64,000 bases of DNA from Pterois miles (lineage: Eukaryota > Chordata > Actinopteri > Perciformes > Scorpaenidae): the NCBI GenBank assembly GCA_947000775.1, contig CAMQGK010000001.1:8237501-8301500 (forward strand), in the 5' to 3' direction. The notes under the pieces were generated by a model. It ran no database searches. It was not told the origin of the DNA and saw nothing but the letters and a program-made list of their open reading frames with translations. Every line of letters begins with the position of its first letter. Position 1 is the first letter of the stretch. The translations under genes and the position numbers were made by a program. Of this stretch, positions 1-12,870 are shown in pieces.

Positions 1-1300
1 ACCTGAGTTTGACGTTCCTGTGTCGTATCGGACGCCGAGGCCACTGAGCCTCAGGATCTGACTAGTTGGGAGTGAGAACAGGTTGCTGATGATTTATGTG
101 GACATGTTCAACGTGTCCTCATACAGTGGTGTGAATGATATCTATCCTTATCTTAAACTCATTTTTTGTGCGTTTTCCTTTCCTGCGTTTTTCCACATTG
201 CTCCTGAAGGCCGAGCCGTCGCTGTGTGAATGAGTATTTAGATTAGATGCTGACGGACACCTTCATAGTGTGTGAATGTGTGTGTAAACGGGTGAATGCT
301 GACATGGAGTGTGAAGAACTTTGAGTGGTCAAAGCCCGAGAAAAACGCTGTATAAAAGCAAGTCCATTTATTTATTTCTGGTTTCACACAAGACGCGACC
401 AGCGGCCTTCTGGTGAAAGTCTGGTGTCTTTTAACCCACCCTCGACCTCCGACCTCCTCCCTACACGGTGTTTGCCGCACTTTTTACTTACTGGTTTGTA
501 ATTACATGGATTACATGCAGTATGAATTGTTTTTGTGGGATGTGTACAAATTATAAATCATGTCTTTTCATAGGTACAACTATAAAAGTTATATGCACCC
601 TGGGGTCTTACTGTAACCACGTGCTGCAGATCTGAGATCTGGTATGAGATCTGAAAAATAGATATTTCTTGCTAAAGCATGAAAAGAAATCCTCTTTGTC
701 CAGCTGTATAAAGTGAACGTCCTTGTTGCTCATGTTTTTGGATCTTCTTGTTTTAGGAAACGTCCTAAATATCCAGATTTTGAGCTCTACATTGTCGAAC
801 ATAAAACTGGATTTTACCGTTTCTGCATTCATCTCTGTTCAGGGGAGGAAAAAGAAGAAGTTGTCTTTCTTGTCAGAGCTTCTTATTCATGAGGAAGTCT
901 GACCCGATCCTGCTGGTTTAACAGTGAAATGTGTCTCTGATGGGTCTGGCTCCTTCCTCCGTCCAGATAAAGCAGATAGGCATCAGGATCTCGCTCAGGA
1001 GTTAACTGGCCGACCGGGGGAGATTCATATCAGACCACAAAAAAACCCTTCATGTTTTATTATAAAAAGAGAGGAGGAAAAATGATAGTAGATAGATTGC
1101 TTTTTTTGTGGGAGGAAGAGGAGACACAATGCGAGGCAGATGATATTCAATGCGGAGCGACAGAAAGCATCTCGGCGGCGAACAGACAAGCGTCGCTCCC
1201 ATTACAGCCCCATTTTCAGGATGAGTTTCTAAGAGAATGAGAAAATGGGAGGTTTTTTCTAAAGAACAGAGTGTGCTGTTATCTGCCTGCCAGACATTAG

Positions 1301-1366
1301 TCCCCCCCCACCTCCACCTCCACCACCACCTCCACCACCACCACCACTAACTCCACCTCCACCCCA
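1301..1366. repeat. CCACCT/CCA low-complexity repeat
   Basis: Imperfect repeats of ccacct and cca, purely C/A/T, follow a run of eight C. One strand is strongly pyrimidine-rich. Confidence 0.8.
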
Positions 1367-2268
1367 TCAGAATGATACGGGGAAATTGTTCTGTCTATCC
1401 TGTGGCAAATTCCTTCAACTTAAACCTTTTAAAGCTGATTTGTGTTACCTGTGCGATCGACACACGGGCTTCAGTCACTGTTGTTGCTCTATTAGCTGTT
1501 TTTTATTCTTCTACCCAAATTAATCATTGAGTAGCAGAGCTGACAAGTTACATATCTCAGGGTTTCACAACATTTCCACGCAGGTAAGTGAGCTGCAGGT
1601 GTGGACGGAGAAGCTCGTCCACTGTGAAGAAACAGTAAAGATTGATGTTAAAGATTTCCCTGTAGAGTTGGAGGTTTGCAGTGTGATGCTGCAGCAAGGC
1701 CTGCTAGTAATCTGCTGTATTTCTACAGTGTTATTCTTGTAATTTACATCAACACTTCTGAGACCCGTTTTAGTCTTTTTAGGGGGGTCCAGGGGGTCTT
1801 TAGGGGTCCAGGGGGTCTTTAGAGGAGATAGCAGGTCAGCAGTAGAGTCTCATAGACGTGGTGAACATCATCTGAAAGCTGGAGATTAATCTGAGATGCT
1901 GCTCAGCTCTGAGTCAAGTTGTTCTAGTCATGAATCAGAAATAAACATTGATTAACTGTTTAAAATTAATAGTGAAAGTGTATCAGGTTTCATAACATAT
2001 TAGTATCCGATGTCCATCCTCAGGCTCTATTATGTCTCATCAGTTGTTGCAGTAATTTCTGGGTTGATACCATTTGTTACACAGATTTGGTGATAAATTG
2101 AACCATTTTTTACTACTAGAGAATTGAACAAAATGATCAATAATCCTCCAAATTACCACATTAAGACACCAAGACCTTGAGGTCTCAAAAACCCCTGATA
2201 GTCAGTGTAGCTAGGAAAGACATCCACCCTCTGAATGCTCTAGGTCTATAGTTACCAGGATATAGAGG

Positions 2269-2270
<2 letters not shown>

Positions 2271-2312
<42 letters not shown>
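2271..2312. repeat. (TAG)n microsatellite
   Basis: About 14 uninterrupted copies of the trinucleotide TAG. The same trinucleotide forms the spacer of the array at 21.9-22.45 kb. Confidence 0.95.
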
Positions 2313-2314
<2 letters not shown>

Positions 2315-3006
2315 AGGCTGTGATTATCCTAGAGGTCACCAAAGGTCATTTTATACAGTGATCAATGAAATGGCTCCTATGGGGACTAACATCATCACAC
2401 ATGGATCCAGGTGGACTCATTGGATCCACCAGAGTCTCAGCTTTACACTGAGACCCAGGTTATGGGGTTCAGGACTGTTTAGGTTATACTGACTGGGACT
2501 ATCATAAAGGGGGGACTGGTGGGGACCCAGAGAACTCATTTTGGGGCATCTATTATAATTCATGAACATACAAAACAAATTAATCTGCTCTCTTCAAAGC
2601 CACCAGACTCCATGGACAGAAACAGTAATTTTACCTCGTTGATTGTCGTTAAACACACTTTGCAAACTGGACAGAAACAAAATAAAACTTTCTACTGTTC
2701 CAACAATCACCAGCTTTGGTTTCACAGTTTGAAGAGGCACTGAATAAGTAACAGATATATAAAAGAAAAAAATCAGGGTTTACGGCCGCCATGTCCGTGA
2801 CAATAAATGTGACACGCCAGTAACAGAGGTCAGTGCAACGGCACAGCATACTCCAGTCTTAAAGAAACCGCCATATACGCGCTAACTTTGGTGGAAAATG
2901 GTGTTTCAGTAGTTTGACAAACCATTTATTTGCATTATAGGGAGGGACAGTAAAAATGGTGCTGGTCCACTGTGTTTTGGTGCATTAATGGGTACTTGTG
3001 TTCCAG

Positions 3007-3113
3007 GATCAGCGACTACATGGACCTGACGCCGGTGGACATCGTGGGGAAGAGGTGCTACCAGTTCATTCATGCTGAAGACGTGGAGGGAATCAGACAG
3101 TGTCACCTGGACT
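3007..3113 (+). CDS. npas3: npas3 internal coding exon: second PAS domain (PAS-B) segment
   Basis: This exon encodes the segment beginning ISDYMDLTPVDIVGKRCY and continuing FIHAEDVEGIRQCHLD, which I recognise as the second PAS domain of NPAS3, a nuclear bHLH-PAS transcription factor that pairs with ARNT-type partners and acts in neural development. The acceptor is tgttccag before 3007 and the donor is gtgagt from 3114. The first base completes a codon split by the upstream intron (phase 2), and the last base t starts a codon finished as ttg (Leu) by the exon at 20279. The 107-bp length keeps the frame. The upstream exons (bHLH, first PAS) are not found in 1-3006, so they lie outside the window. 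An ATG-initiated frame from 2972 is only read-through of the intron, not a real start. Family identity is from memory of vertebrate NPAS3; the splice sites are read directly. Confidence 0.95.
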
Positions 3114-5952
3114 GTGAGTACTGTCAGCTGACTGCATTGCTCTGCACTGATTGGACAGTCAAGTCAGGATCTTTGAGGTCAAATTATGGGCTGCTTCTGG
3201 AGCTTCAGATGGAGCTGGTGTTTACGAGATGGGAAGTCGGGAACACGTCATGCGCTGCTAAGCAACGGCAATATTTACGTTACCGTCCGAGTCGAGAAGC
3301 TACAGAGGCTAACAGTTTAGCCAGCTAGCTAGTGGGCAACATAACGCAGGATATGCAAAGACATGATGACAGAGGAGGAAGACGAGGTCGGTGAGAATAT
3401 CAACATTTTCCTCAGATTATAAGATTACCAAGAAAAACAATATCTGACTAAAAGTACAATATACTGAACAGTATTTACTTATTCTGCAGCGATAAATGAA
3501 CTTCCATCATTTCTCACAATGTCAACAAACACGTCAAGTCAAGTCGTGAACTCGGAGCTTTCAGAAACTTTCTGACGAGTTCGTGAATATGACATGAGGG
3601 GGCGTTCAGGGCCCAGCTCCTAAACATGGTAAACACCACCACATTTGAAGGCATCACATGTCTTGGTTGCCATGGACATACAGGTGTTCAAACATCCCCA
3701 TAGCAACTGAATCTACTGGTCAGGTCAGTGTGACGTGGTCAAACGCTCCAGAACAACTGACCAGACCAGCTGCATGACGAGCACGCGGCGGCTACGTTCA
3801 CGCATCCGTTGTTCACACTAGTTTGACTCATGATGACCATTTCATGTCAATATAAATGCCATTTATATTTATTTTAGACAGACATCTAAACGGCATTCTC
3901 AGTTACATGCTGAGAGAAACTTATTTTCTCCTGGATTACAGTCGCTGTTTTAAACACAGCTGTAAAAAACACAATATTTATGTTTAGTAAAAACATCACG
4001 TTTGGCTCAAAATAAGTGTATTTGTTATGTTATTTAAGTTATAGATGTACATTAAAATAAGTCAGCGTTGACTTTTTGTTTCACACTGGACACGAGCAGC
4101 AGTCTGGTGGAAGTGCTGTGTTTGTTGGGCCTGTCTGTCCACCTCTGGACTGATGCTCTGTCAGGTCTGTCTGCAGGACGACAAGCAGACAGCTGTTAAA
4201 ATGCTTGTTTTCTGAATGGAGTCTGGTTGGATCAGAGCCAGGCTCTGCAGCTGCTGCATCAACACTCAGCATGAAGTCATGTAGACGTTGTTTCTACCGT
4301 AGACAGTCGGTGGTTCTGGTCTCTGTGCAGATATGATGCTACTACTGTAGCTCTTTTTATTGATTTATTTCCTCCATTTCTGATTCAACAACGTCAGGAC
4401 GACGAGCTCAACGATGAGAGGATTTCTCCCCACAGAGACGGGAATATCTCGCTCCAGCTGAAATATTTCAACTCCTGCGAATGAAGTGAATTTCACATTT
4501 GTGTCGCCCGTCTGTTCGTCTCTTTGCATCGACTTTGTATGTAATCGGGCCACGTGAGCGGCTCGCTTGACTCTTGGTGTGAATGCTCCATGAGACCATT
4601 ATTGCAGCTTCAGTATTTCTAGATTGAACTTTGCAAGTTAAAGTCCACTTAAAGAATCTTTGCTCTCCTGTATCGTTGAAAAGTTTCCTCACAGCAGCAA
4701 CTTGACAGTCTTATTACCCTTGTCAGGAGGCATGATACACTCGGCCTCCCCGGCGCACACTCACGGAGGCAGCGGCTCGGTGTCCCTGTTTAGTGGCTGT
4801 CTGGATGATTTGCGGCGTGCTGTTTGTTTGCTGCAGTCAGATCTTTACTGTGGCGGTAAAAGCCGAGGAGGCGTTCAGAGCTGCGTGGCGTTTCACGGCG
4901 TGTCAGAGGCAGCAAAGGTGGAACGCCAAAATAATAACACAGCGCACAGCGAGGACAACGCCGCTGATGGGCTCAAACGGCGTCTCCTGCAGCTGGTTAC
5001 AGTCAGATACAGTCAGCAGCGTGTGGTCACGTTTTACAGCTGGCTGTGCTGCTTCAAGGTGTCGCTCCGGACTGCGAGTGAGCTGATTTCAAAGCTTCAT
5101 TTACATAAATGTAAAACAGCCAGAACAAACGTTTCAAGGCCTCCAGGTGTTTCTGTCTGTTGCTTCTCCATTTACCTGGTTAGCAGGTTCAGCTGAATAA
5201 TCCATGACAATCAGATAGTCTTAGCCCTGCGGTGACACCAACCGACTACAGACTCATCTGTCATTTAAAAATGGCTGAAACACCGTTGTTTACAGTGTGT
5301 TTACGTACCGAGTCCTCCTCGTGCTCCTAAAGGGATGTGCATGTTTCGTCCGAACCTTAACAACCAATCAGAGCCGAGCTGGAGCCTTGCTGTCTCTGAG
5401 CTGCCGATCACTTGTGAACGGCGATCAAACTCGGCAGCGCTGATCAAATATCAACCAAGACTCTGTTCTGATTGGAGCAGATTTTTGATGCTAAAGTCAG
5501 AACCTGGGAGGGTTTCTGGACAATATCTGGTATTGATTAGTGTTGTTATTGATTTACAGTAATAAATATATACACACATTTAGATAAAGCAGCATATTTG
5601 TCTGCTCATGTTGATGAGAGGATTAAATACTGGACTGATCTCCCTTTAAGGTTCATTTAGAGCAGATAATCTCAAACAAACTTTAGTCCAGTTTTAATAG
5701 AGAGCTACATGTCTTTTCTTTGCTGCTGTATGAAAAATAAGCTCAAATTTTGGAAAAATACATAAAATCCACACGCCTCTGATTCCCCCCCCCCCAAGTA
5801 AACAACGTAAATGAAGTACAGAAAACACATCGCAAACATCACTAACATAACTTCAAAATAACTCTTTGGGAGACGAGCGGCGGCCTCCTGAAGAACATAC
5901 TGAATATCCAAACACTGTCATGAATATCAGTTAAAGACATTTTCGCTGCCTG

Positions 5953-6003
5953 CAGATAAGATAAGATAAGATGAACCTTTATTAATCCCCACAGGTCTCC
6001 TTG
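5953..6003 (-). mobile_element. 3' tail of a fish SINE/LINE, reverse orientation
   Basis: The segment has a (GATAA)n run followed by gatgaacctttattaatccc. It is the reverse complement of the tail seen at 37590-37635 (gggattaataaaggttcatc then TCTTA repeats), and is related to the tail of the SINE at 19248-19590. Only the tail is present, as expected for a 5'-truncated retrotransposed copy. Confidence 0.6.
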
Positions 6004-8089
6004 AGCTGTGCCCGCTGACTCTACTAGCATAACACCTGACCAAACTAAAACATGTCACACAACTCACCGCAGGAAAAAGAAAAGCATGAAGCTCCTGAAA
6101 CTTTTTCAATTACCTCCCCCCCAAAAGTTCCCGAGCTGTGAACATCCAGAGTGGCAATCAGGAAGTGACTCTACGGCGGCCCGGCGGGGTCGGCCGGAGC
6201 AAGAAGGGGGGAGGTTAGGATGTGTAAAACACGGAGAAAAAAGGAAGTGAAATATGGAGGGAGATTATTCGTCTCCGTCTGCTGAGAGGATGGGAGGTCA
6301 GGGAGGCGAGCCGGCAGCCAGCGGTTTAAATGACTTGGTTTTAGTCGAGCGTAGTCTAATACGCCACCTTCGGTCACCTCGGCTGCTCCTTTTATTCTTC
6401 CTCTTTCAAAATTAATTTCCTCTCTGAAAGGGGGGCTTTCAGAAAATGGATGGCTACGGGGCGCCGGAGGTGTCTTTTCTCTCCTCGTCGCAGCCGTCAG
6501 ATTGTTCGGAAACCGGCCTTTCTTTGGGGCGCTTTAATTTGGTGGCTTCATGAACTCCCTGCTGATTGTGTGGAAGCTTTAAATCGAATGATTCCCGACT
6601 GTTTTAGCAGACGTGGTGAAGCTGTCCGCCTCGCTGGATGCTGACGGATCTGGTTTGTGTTTTGGTGGTGATGAGTTTGGGGCTGCTTTGGTTTGGTGGG
6701 TATGGATTCAGTATTCAGTCTCACCAGATGGTGCATGAATGACACAGTGAATCACAACGCCGTAGTTGGTTTTCATAGCGCTGTAGTACCTGAGATTGAT
6801 TTGGCCTCCAGACTGGTCTCAAGACCACTTGTTGAAGGTCTTGTCTCAGAATCAACCACATTTTTACTTGTTTTGTCTCCATCTCGGACAAAGAGGACTC
6901 AGTCAACATTGTTTTGGCTCATTTGTCGAAAACAGTCTGAGTACTAATGTCACAACTGTTTAGTAGTAGAAGTATTTTTATTCATCACACATAATACAAT
7001 AAGTATGAACAGTACAATCAGTATTTTTGAAATGAAAGCAGGAAGTGTTGATTTAAAAAGACATCTTGACTTTTTTGCATGTCTGTGACATTTTCTACAG
7101 TCAAAAATAGTCGAAACCTTGAATCTCTGGAAGAGAAGCGTCTCAGCTGTGACTAACGTGGGCGGTGTGGACGCTAACATGCTAACCGTTAACATGGACA
7201 CTGAAATGAAACCGAAACGTAACGCAGCCGCCGTGCGCTCCTCGCGCGGGCGGTCTGGCTATACTGCAACGCGACGTTTTCCTCAACCTAACTAAGTGGT
7301 TTGGTTGCTTAAACGTAACCACGACTGTTTCATGGTAACAACGTGGTGTTAAGTGACTGACATTAAAATGCTGTTCAAGTATAACAAGACAACATCAGGG
7401 AGTCATCAGGTTGAGGGTCGTAGATTCAGATCCATGTTCTCCCCTATCAGCGTTTCTCCAGGTTCTTCGGCTTCCTCTTAGGTTAGCTGATGACTCTAAA
7501 TGTCATAACCCTAACGGGATAAGCGGTTGCGGATGGATGGTAGAAGGTTGTAAATCCACAGCAGTCTGTACTGAAAACTCCTCCAACACTCAGCATTGTA
7601 GTCTAGAGGCTAAAACTGGAAACAGCTTCCTGCAGGAAAAGCTCCCAAAAGTTTTCTTGAAAAGGACCCCGTGGTTGAAAAAGGCCGTCATATCGTCTTT
7701 GTCTGATTTCACACAGAAGTTAGGCTTGAGTGCATCAAATCAGTCAGCAGATAACCCGTGTTGTTGTCCGGCAGCTGCAGAAAGACTTTCTTCAGTTTTC
7801 TGTTTCTGCAGAACAGCAGCAGCTCTCGGGCTTTGATTCTTTTGTGGGATTTATTTCCACATCTGCTCTCGGTTCCCCCGCCGCCGCAGGAGTCGGATAG
7901 TTAGGGAATCGATCAAGGTGTATTTTAGAGGGATAGCCTGTTCTCTGAACAGGGATCTAAATTTTAAAAGGCTTCTTTTTAAGTGGAGGACGAGGCGTGA
8001 TCCCTCTCTGTGAAAAGGCGTCGCTCTCTAAGTCTCCATCATTACCTGCTGACAGCTGGTCTTAGCTCGGGTCAGATCTCAAAGTCAAT

Positions 8090-8660
8090 CCGTCCTCGTT
8101 TCCACGCCGACAACACGGAGAAAGAGGCTGAGCTCGTCTTTTCACAAAGAAAGAAAGGGAGGGAAACGGAAAGAGTGATTTGTAGGCAGAGAGAGGGAGA
8201 AAAGCAGAGAAAGACTTGGCACATGGGATGAAGAGATAGATTTTCTCAGAGAGGCAGAGAAGTGGGAACGAGTGATTTTGGCAGAGAGAGAAAAGAAAGA
8301 ACAGAATACTCGTCTTCTCAAGGAGAGACGGGTAAAGACGACAAGAAAGAGGCGGGAAGGGCGAGAAAGTGTAAAGGAGGGGAAAATACCCAACTTTTTA
8401 CAAAGAAAGGGGGATGAGGAAATGTAGAGTGGAGAAAAGAGAAATAAGGCGCTGCTCTTCTTGGAAAGACAAATGAGGAAAAAAGAGAGTTGTCTTAGTT
8501 TTATAGAAATAAAGAAAGAATATTTTGATTTGATCTCAGACGGACAAGATGGAGAAAAGAGAGATGTCACGAAGGGGGGATGTACTGGAGGGGAAGAAAG
8601 ACATGCAGAGGACAAGATATACTCACTACTCTCCTGTTTTTTCACAATAAAATGTGATAA
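8090..8660. repeat. purine-rich imperfect long-period repeat
   Basis: The + strand is dominated by GA-rich runs. A loose motif of the type ctcgtcttttcacaaagaaa recurs at roughly 60-110-bp spacing (about 8126, 8303, 8388, 8450) and again near 9365 and 9427. The long minus-strand frame over it is low-complexity Ser/Phe/Leu and has no coding character. Confidence 0.55.
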
Positions 8661-8770
8661 TGTGAATGAAAGTGATCGGTTCAGCTAGCTCAGTGGTGCT
8701 AGGTGAGCTAGCAGTATCGAGTTTCCTTCTGCCTGGTGATGCGGTTGGCGGATGTAATTTGGTACAAAGT

Positions 8771-8960
8771 AGGGCTGTCAGGGTCACATTAATCACACGA
8801 TTGTCCGTAATTAATCCCACATTTTTTATCGGTTCATAATTAACCTTAAAGGGAGATTAGTCCAGTATTTACCACATTTTTCGCACTATAAGGCGCACCG
8901 GATTATAAGGCGCAAAACAAAACAGTCAGATAAGTCAAACTTTATTCACTGCATTTAATA
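8771..8960. mobile_element. diverged dispersed repeat remnant (ATAAGGCGCA motif)
   Basis: The segment contains agggctgtcagggtcacatt, an end-like motif shared with other repeats in this window (13785, 21732, 35800). It then has ttcgcactataaggcgcacc followed by a second tataaggcgca copy, a direct repeat 18 bp apart. I recall this motif from non-autonomous DNA transposons of vertebrates but cannot name the family. Confidence 0.4.
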
Positions 8961-9854
8961 ACTCAATAACTTCAATAATTCTCAACATTTTTCAGTTGTA
9001 ACACATGAAATACAAAACAATACTTTCAGTTCATTCTTCAAATCCAAACGTTGACATGTTATCGTGGTAACTTTGACAGCCCTCGTCTTCAAATGGATCT
9101 ATTTCCTATAATTTCCACCCTGTTCTTCTTTATGAAGCTTCAGAGTAAACTGGGTGATGAAGTCAGACGTTTCTGAAGTTTCTAATTAACTAATATCTTA
9201 TTATTATTGATTATTGAGAAATCACAGGCCTGTGAAATAAATCTTTATCCAGATGTAAAGGCATTTTTGTGGATCTGTTTCTGATCAGATTTATAACGGC
9301 GTGCAACTCGAACATGAACGAGACAGACAGGATTTTTTAGCCGATTAGTAGAGAGGAGAAACATTACTTGTCTTTTCACAATAAGAAGAACATCAGAAAA
9401 ATGAGAAGACATGACAGAAGGAGAAACACTCGTCTTCTGACTAAAAGAAGAGGAGATTTTCTGGTTCGAAGAGACGAAGGAGGGAAAGCGTCTCAAACAC
9501 AAAAAGGAGATATTAAGGTTTTTTTAGCGAGAAAAGAAAAGAAATAAATCAGGTAAAAAAGCAAAATAATATTTAGGGGTTTATTTTAGAGCAAAACAGA
9601 GGAAAAGGGGAGAAAGGAGAGATAGATTTGGACGTACAGAGATCGGAAAAAGACAACAGAAAAGAGGAAGAGAGAGAGAGAGAGTTGATGATCGAGAGAC
9701 ATTCAAGTACAATGGGAAATAAAAGAGAGCGAGAGACGAACACAGAAGTGAAAGCTCGGTGGATTTAAGCCTGCAGGCGTTTTAGCAGAGCTCATCTCTC
9801 TGGACTAACGCCGCCTTTAATGAATCCACACACACACAATGAAAGGCATTTTAT

Positions 9855-9859
<5 letters not shown>

Positions 9860-9920
<61 letters not shown>

Positions 9921-9948
9921 GTGAAGCTATCCACACAGGTACATTAGT

Positions 9949-9986
<38 letters not shown>

Positions 9987-10069
9987 GGCACACACGGACA
10001 CACACACACACACACGCACACACACACCTGTGAAGCTATCCACACAGGTACGTTAGTAAAACACACACG

Positions 10070-10112
<43 letters not shown>

Positions 10113-10147
10113 GTGAAGCTATCCACACAGGTACGTTAGTAAAACAC

Positions 10148-10189
<42 letters not shown>

Positions 10190-10264
10190 CACACACACAC
10201 ACACACACACACAGGATCACACACACACACACACCTGTGAAGCTATCCACACAGGTACGTTAGT

Positions 10265-10299
<35 letters not shown>

Positions 10300-10327
10300 G
10301 TGAAGCTATCCACACAGGTACATTAGT

Positions 10328-10368
<41 letters not shown>

Positions 10369-10412
10369 GTGAAGCTATCCACACAGGTACGTTAGTAAAA
10401 CACACACAATCA
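9860..10412. repeat. (CA)n array with six interspersed copies of a hairpin spacer
   Basis: Tracts of CA are broken by six near-identical copies of a spacer of about 35 bp starting cctgtgaagctatccacaca and ending with acgttagtaaaa. Copies begin at 9918, 10027, 10110, 10234, 10297 and 10366. Within each, CCTGTG pairs with CACAGG to form a small stem. The spacer differs mainly at one base (acatt or acgtt). Open frames across it are CA/TG artefacts. Confidence 0.93.
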
Positions 10413-10915
10413 GCCGGATGAGCGGGAAACACAGACATCCTCAATGACTTTAGACACAAACTGTAGGAATCAGTGGACGTGACCGAAACCAGCTGACGTC
10501 TATACAAAGACAAGAGTCAGTGAGTGTTAATGAAGACGTAGATGCAGAATGATCCAGCCCTTCTCATTCTCGTGTCAAATACAGAGGCGTTGTCACGGCC
10601 GTCTGCGCTCCATACCGCCGCACAAGGCACCCTTAAGTGCCGGCCTTCCATTAACTATGTAAACCCAACCAGTCAGGGGAAGTGCAGTGGTGACCACCAC
10701 TGACTCACCTCAGCAGGTGCTTTAGCAGGTGTTTACTACGACCATAAAGTGACGCTGAGGGGTGGAGTCGGGATGAGAACGGCTTGAATTATCCGAATTG
10801 GTGCTGTCAAAGGTGATGCTATAATAATGACTTAATGCAAATAAACACAGCTAATTTCTTTAATGCATCAATGCTGCTGTAAATCTAAAGAGTCCTCTGG
10901 TATCAACCATGTCAA

Positions 10916-11140
10916 GTCAAGTACATTTTATTTATTTAGCCCAAAAGCACAAATTTGCCCCAGGGGGCTTTACAGTCTCTAGAGGATAGGAAACCCTCCG
11001 TCCTTTACAATATGACCCTCTCACTGGATAAGCAAAAACTCTTTAACCAAAAAAAAAAAAAGAAAAAAAAACTTTTTCAGGGAGAAAGAAAAATGTTAGA
11101 AACAGATGGACAGATGTGCAATAGATGTGATGTGAACAGA
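10916..11140 (+). mobile_element. common fish dispersed repeat (partial)
   Basis: The segment contains ttatttatttagcccaaaag, then caggg-ggctttacagtct, ctctcactggataagcaaaa, an A-rich run, and gacagatgtgcaatagatgt. I recognise this order as a very common teleost interspersed repeat. Its right end leads directly into the 37-bp minisatellite, which may have grown from it. Confidence 0.55.
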
Positions 11141-12870
11141 CCAGATAGAGCCAGAACAACAGCACCCCCCACACCAAGAGCCAGCACCCCCTCCTCTCCA
11201 CTCCAGATAGAGCCAGAGCAACACCACCTCCTCTCCACACCACATAGAGCCAGAGCAACACCACCTCCTCTCCACACCACATAGAGCCAGAGCAACACCA
11301 CCTCCTCTCCACTCCAGATAGAGCCAGAGCAACACCACCTCCTCTCCACACCACATAGAGCCAGAGCAACACCACCTCCTCTCCACACCAGATAGAGCCA
11401 GAGCAACACCACCTCCTCTCCACACCACATAGAGCCAGAGCAACACCACCTCCTCTCCACACCACATAGAGCCAGAGCAACACCACCTCCTCTCCCCACC
11501 ACATAGAGCCAGAGCAACACCACCTCCTCTCCACTCCACATAGAGCCAGAGCAACACCACCTCCTCTCCACACCACATAGAGCCAGGGCAACACCACCTC
11601 CTCTCCACACCACATAGAGCCAGAACAACACCACCTCCTCTCCGGAAGATAGAGCCAGGCAACACCACCTCCTCTCCACACCACATAGAGCCAGAGCAAC
11701 ACCACCTCCTCTCCACACCACATAGAGCCAGAGCAACACCACCTCCTCTCCACACCACATAGAGCCAGAGCAACACCACCTCCTCTCCACACCACATAGA
11801 GCCAGAGCAACACCACCTCCTCTCCACACCACATAGAGCCAGAGCAACACCACCTCCTCTCCACACCACATAGAGCCAGAGCAACACCACCTCCTCTCCA
11901 CACCACATAGAGCCACAGCAACACCACCTCCTCTCCACTCCAGATAGAGCCAGAGCAACACCACCTCCTCTCCGGATAGATAGAGCCAGAGCAACACCAC
12001 CCCTCCGGATAGATAGAGCCAGAGCAACACCACCTCCTCTCCACACCACATAGAGCCAGAGCAACACCACCTCCTCTCCACACCACATAGAGCCAGAGCA
12101 ACACCACCTCCTCTCCACACCACATAGAGCCAGAGCAACACCACCTCCTCTCCACACCACATAGAGCCAGAGCAACACCACCTCCCTCCACACCACATAG
12201 AGCCAGAACAACACCACCTCCTCTCCACACCACATAGAGCCAGAGCCCCTCCTTCCACTCAGAAGGCAGAACAACACCACCTCCTCTCCACACCACATAG
12301 AGCCAGAGCAACACCACCTCCTCTCCACACCACATAGAGCCAGAGCAACACCACCTCCTCTCCACACCACATAGAGCCAGAGCAACACCACCTCCTCTCC
12401 CTCCACATAGGCCACAGCCCCCCTCCTCTCCCTCAGATAGGCCAGAGCAACACCACCTCCTCTCCGGATAGATAGAGCCAGAGCAACACCACCTCCTCTC
12501 CCCACCACATAGAGCCAGAGCAACACCACCTCCTCTCCGCACCAGATAGAGCCAGAGCAACACCACCTCCTCTCCGCACCAGATAGAGCCAGAGCAACAC
12601 CACCTCCTCTCCCCACCAGATAGAGCCAGAGCAACACCACCTCCTCTCCCCACCACATAGAGCCAGAACAACACCACCTCCTCTCCCCACCAGATAGAGC
12701 CAGAGCAACACCACCTCCTCTCCGCACCAGATAGAGCCAGAGCAACACCACCTCCTCTCCACACCACATAGAGCCAGAGCAACACCACCTCCTCTCCCCA
12801 CCACATAGAGCCAGAGCAACACCACCTCCTCTCCACACCACATAGAGCCAGAGCAACACCACCTCCTCTC
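11141..12870. repeat. 37-bp minisatellite, about 46 copies
   Basis: The unit reads agagccagagcaacaccacc followed by tcctctccacaccacat (37 bp). Variants carry ccagat, ccccacc or cggat at the 3' part of the unit. Several shortened units occur (about 11640, 11990, 12180, 12250, 12410). The + strand is C/A-rich and the minus strand G-rich. Because 37 is not a multiple of three and the unit has few stops on the minus strand, long overlapping minus-strand frames arise in all three phases. They are not genes. Confidence 0.97.

Larger units (their letters stand above)
1..3006 (+). other. npas3 intron (3' part), no gene seen
   Basis: No frame here resembles the upstream PAS exons of NPAS3. The stretch holds a CCACCT-rich block (1301-1366), a duplicated 18-bp unit ggggtccagggggtcttta (about 1780-1820), a (TAG)n microsatellite (2271-2312), and a non-repetitive, possibly conserved segment at about 1069-1300. 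Confidence 0.7.

Noticed and set aside
8142..8645. Minus-strand 167-codon frame
   Set aside because: Low-complexity Ser/Leu/Phe text over a purine-rich repeat; no domain and no conservation evidence.
9817..10513. Cys/Val and His/Thr repeat frames
   Set aside because: Products of the CA/TG array and its spacer.
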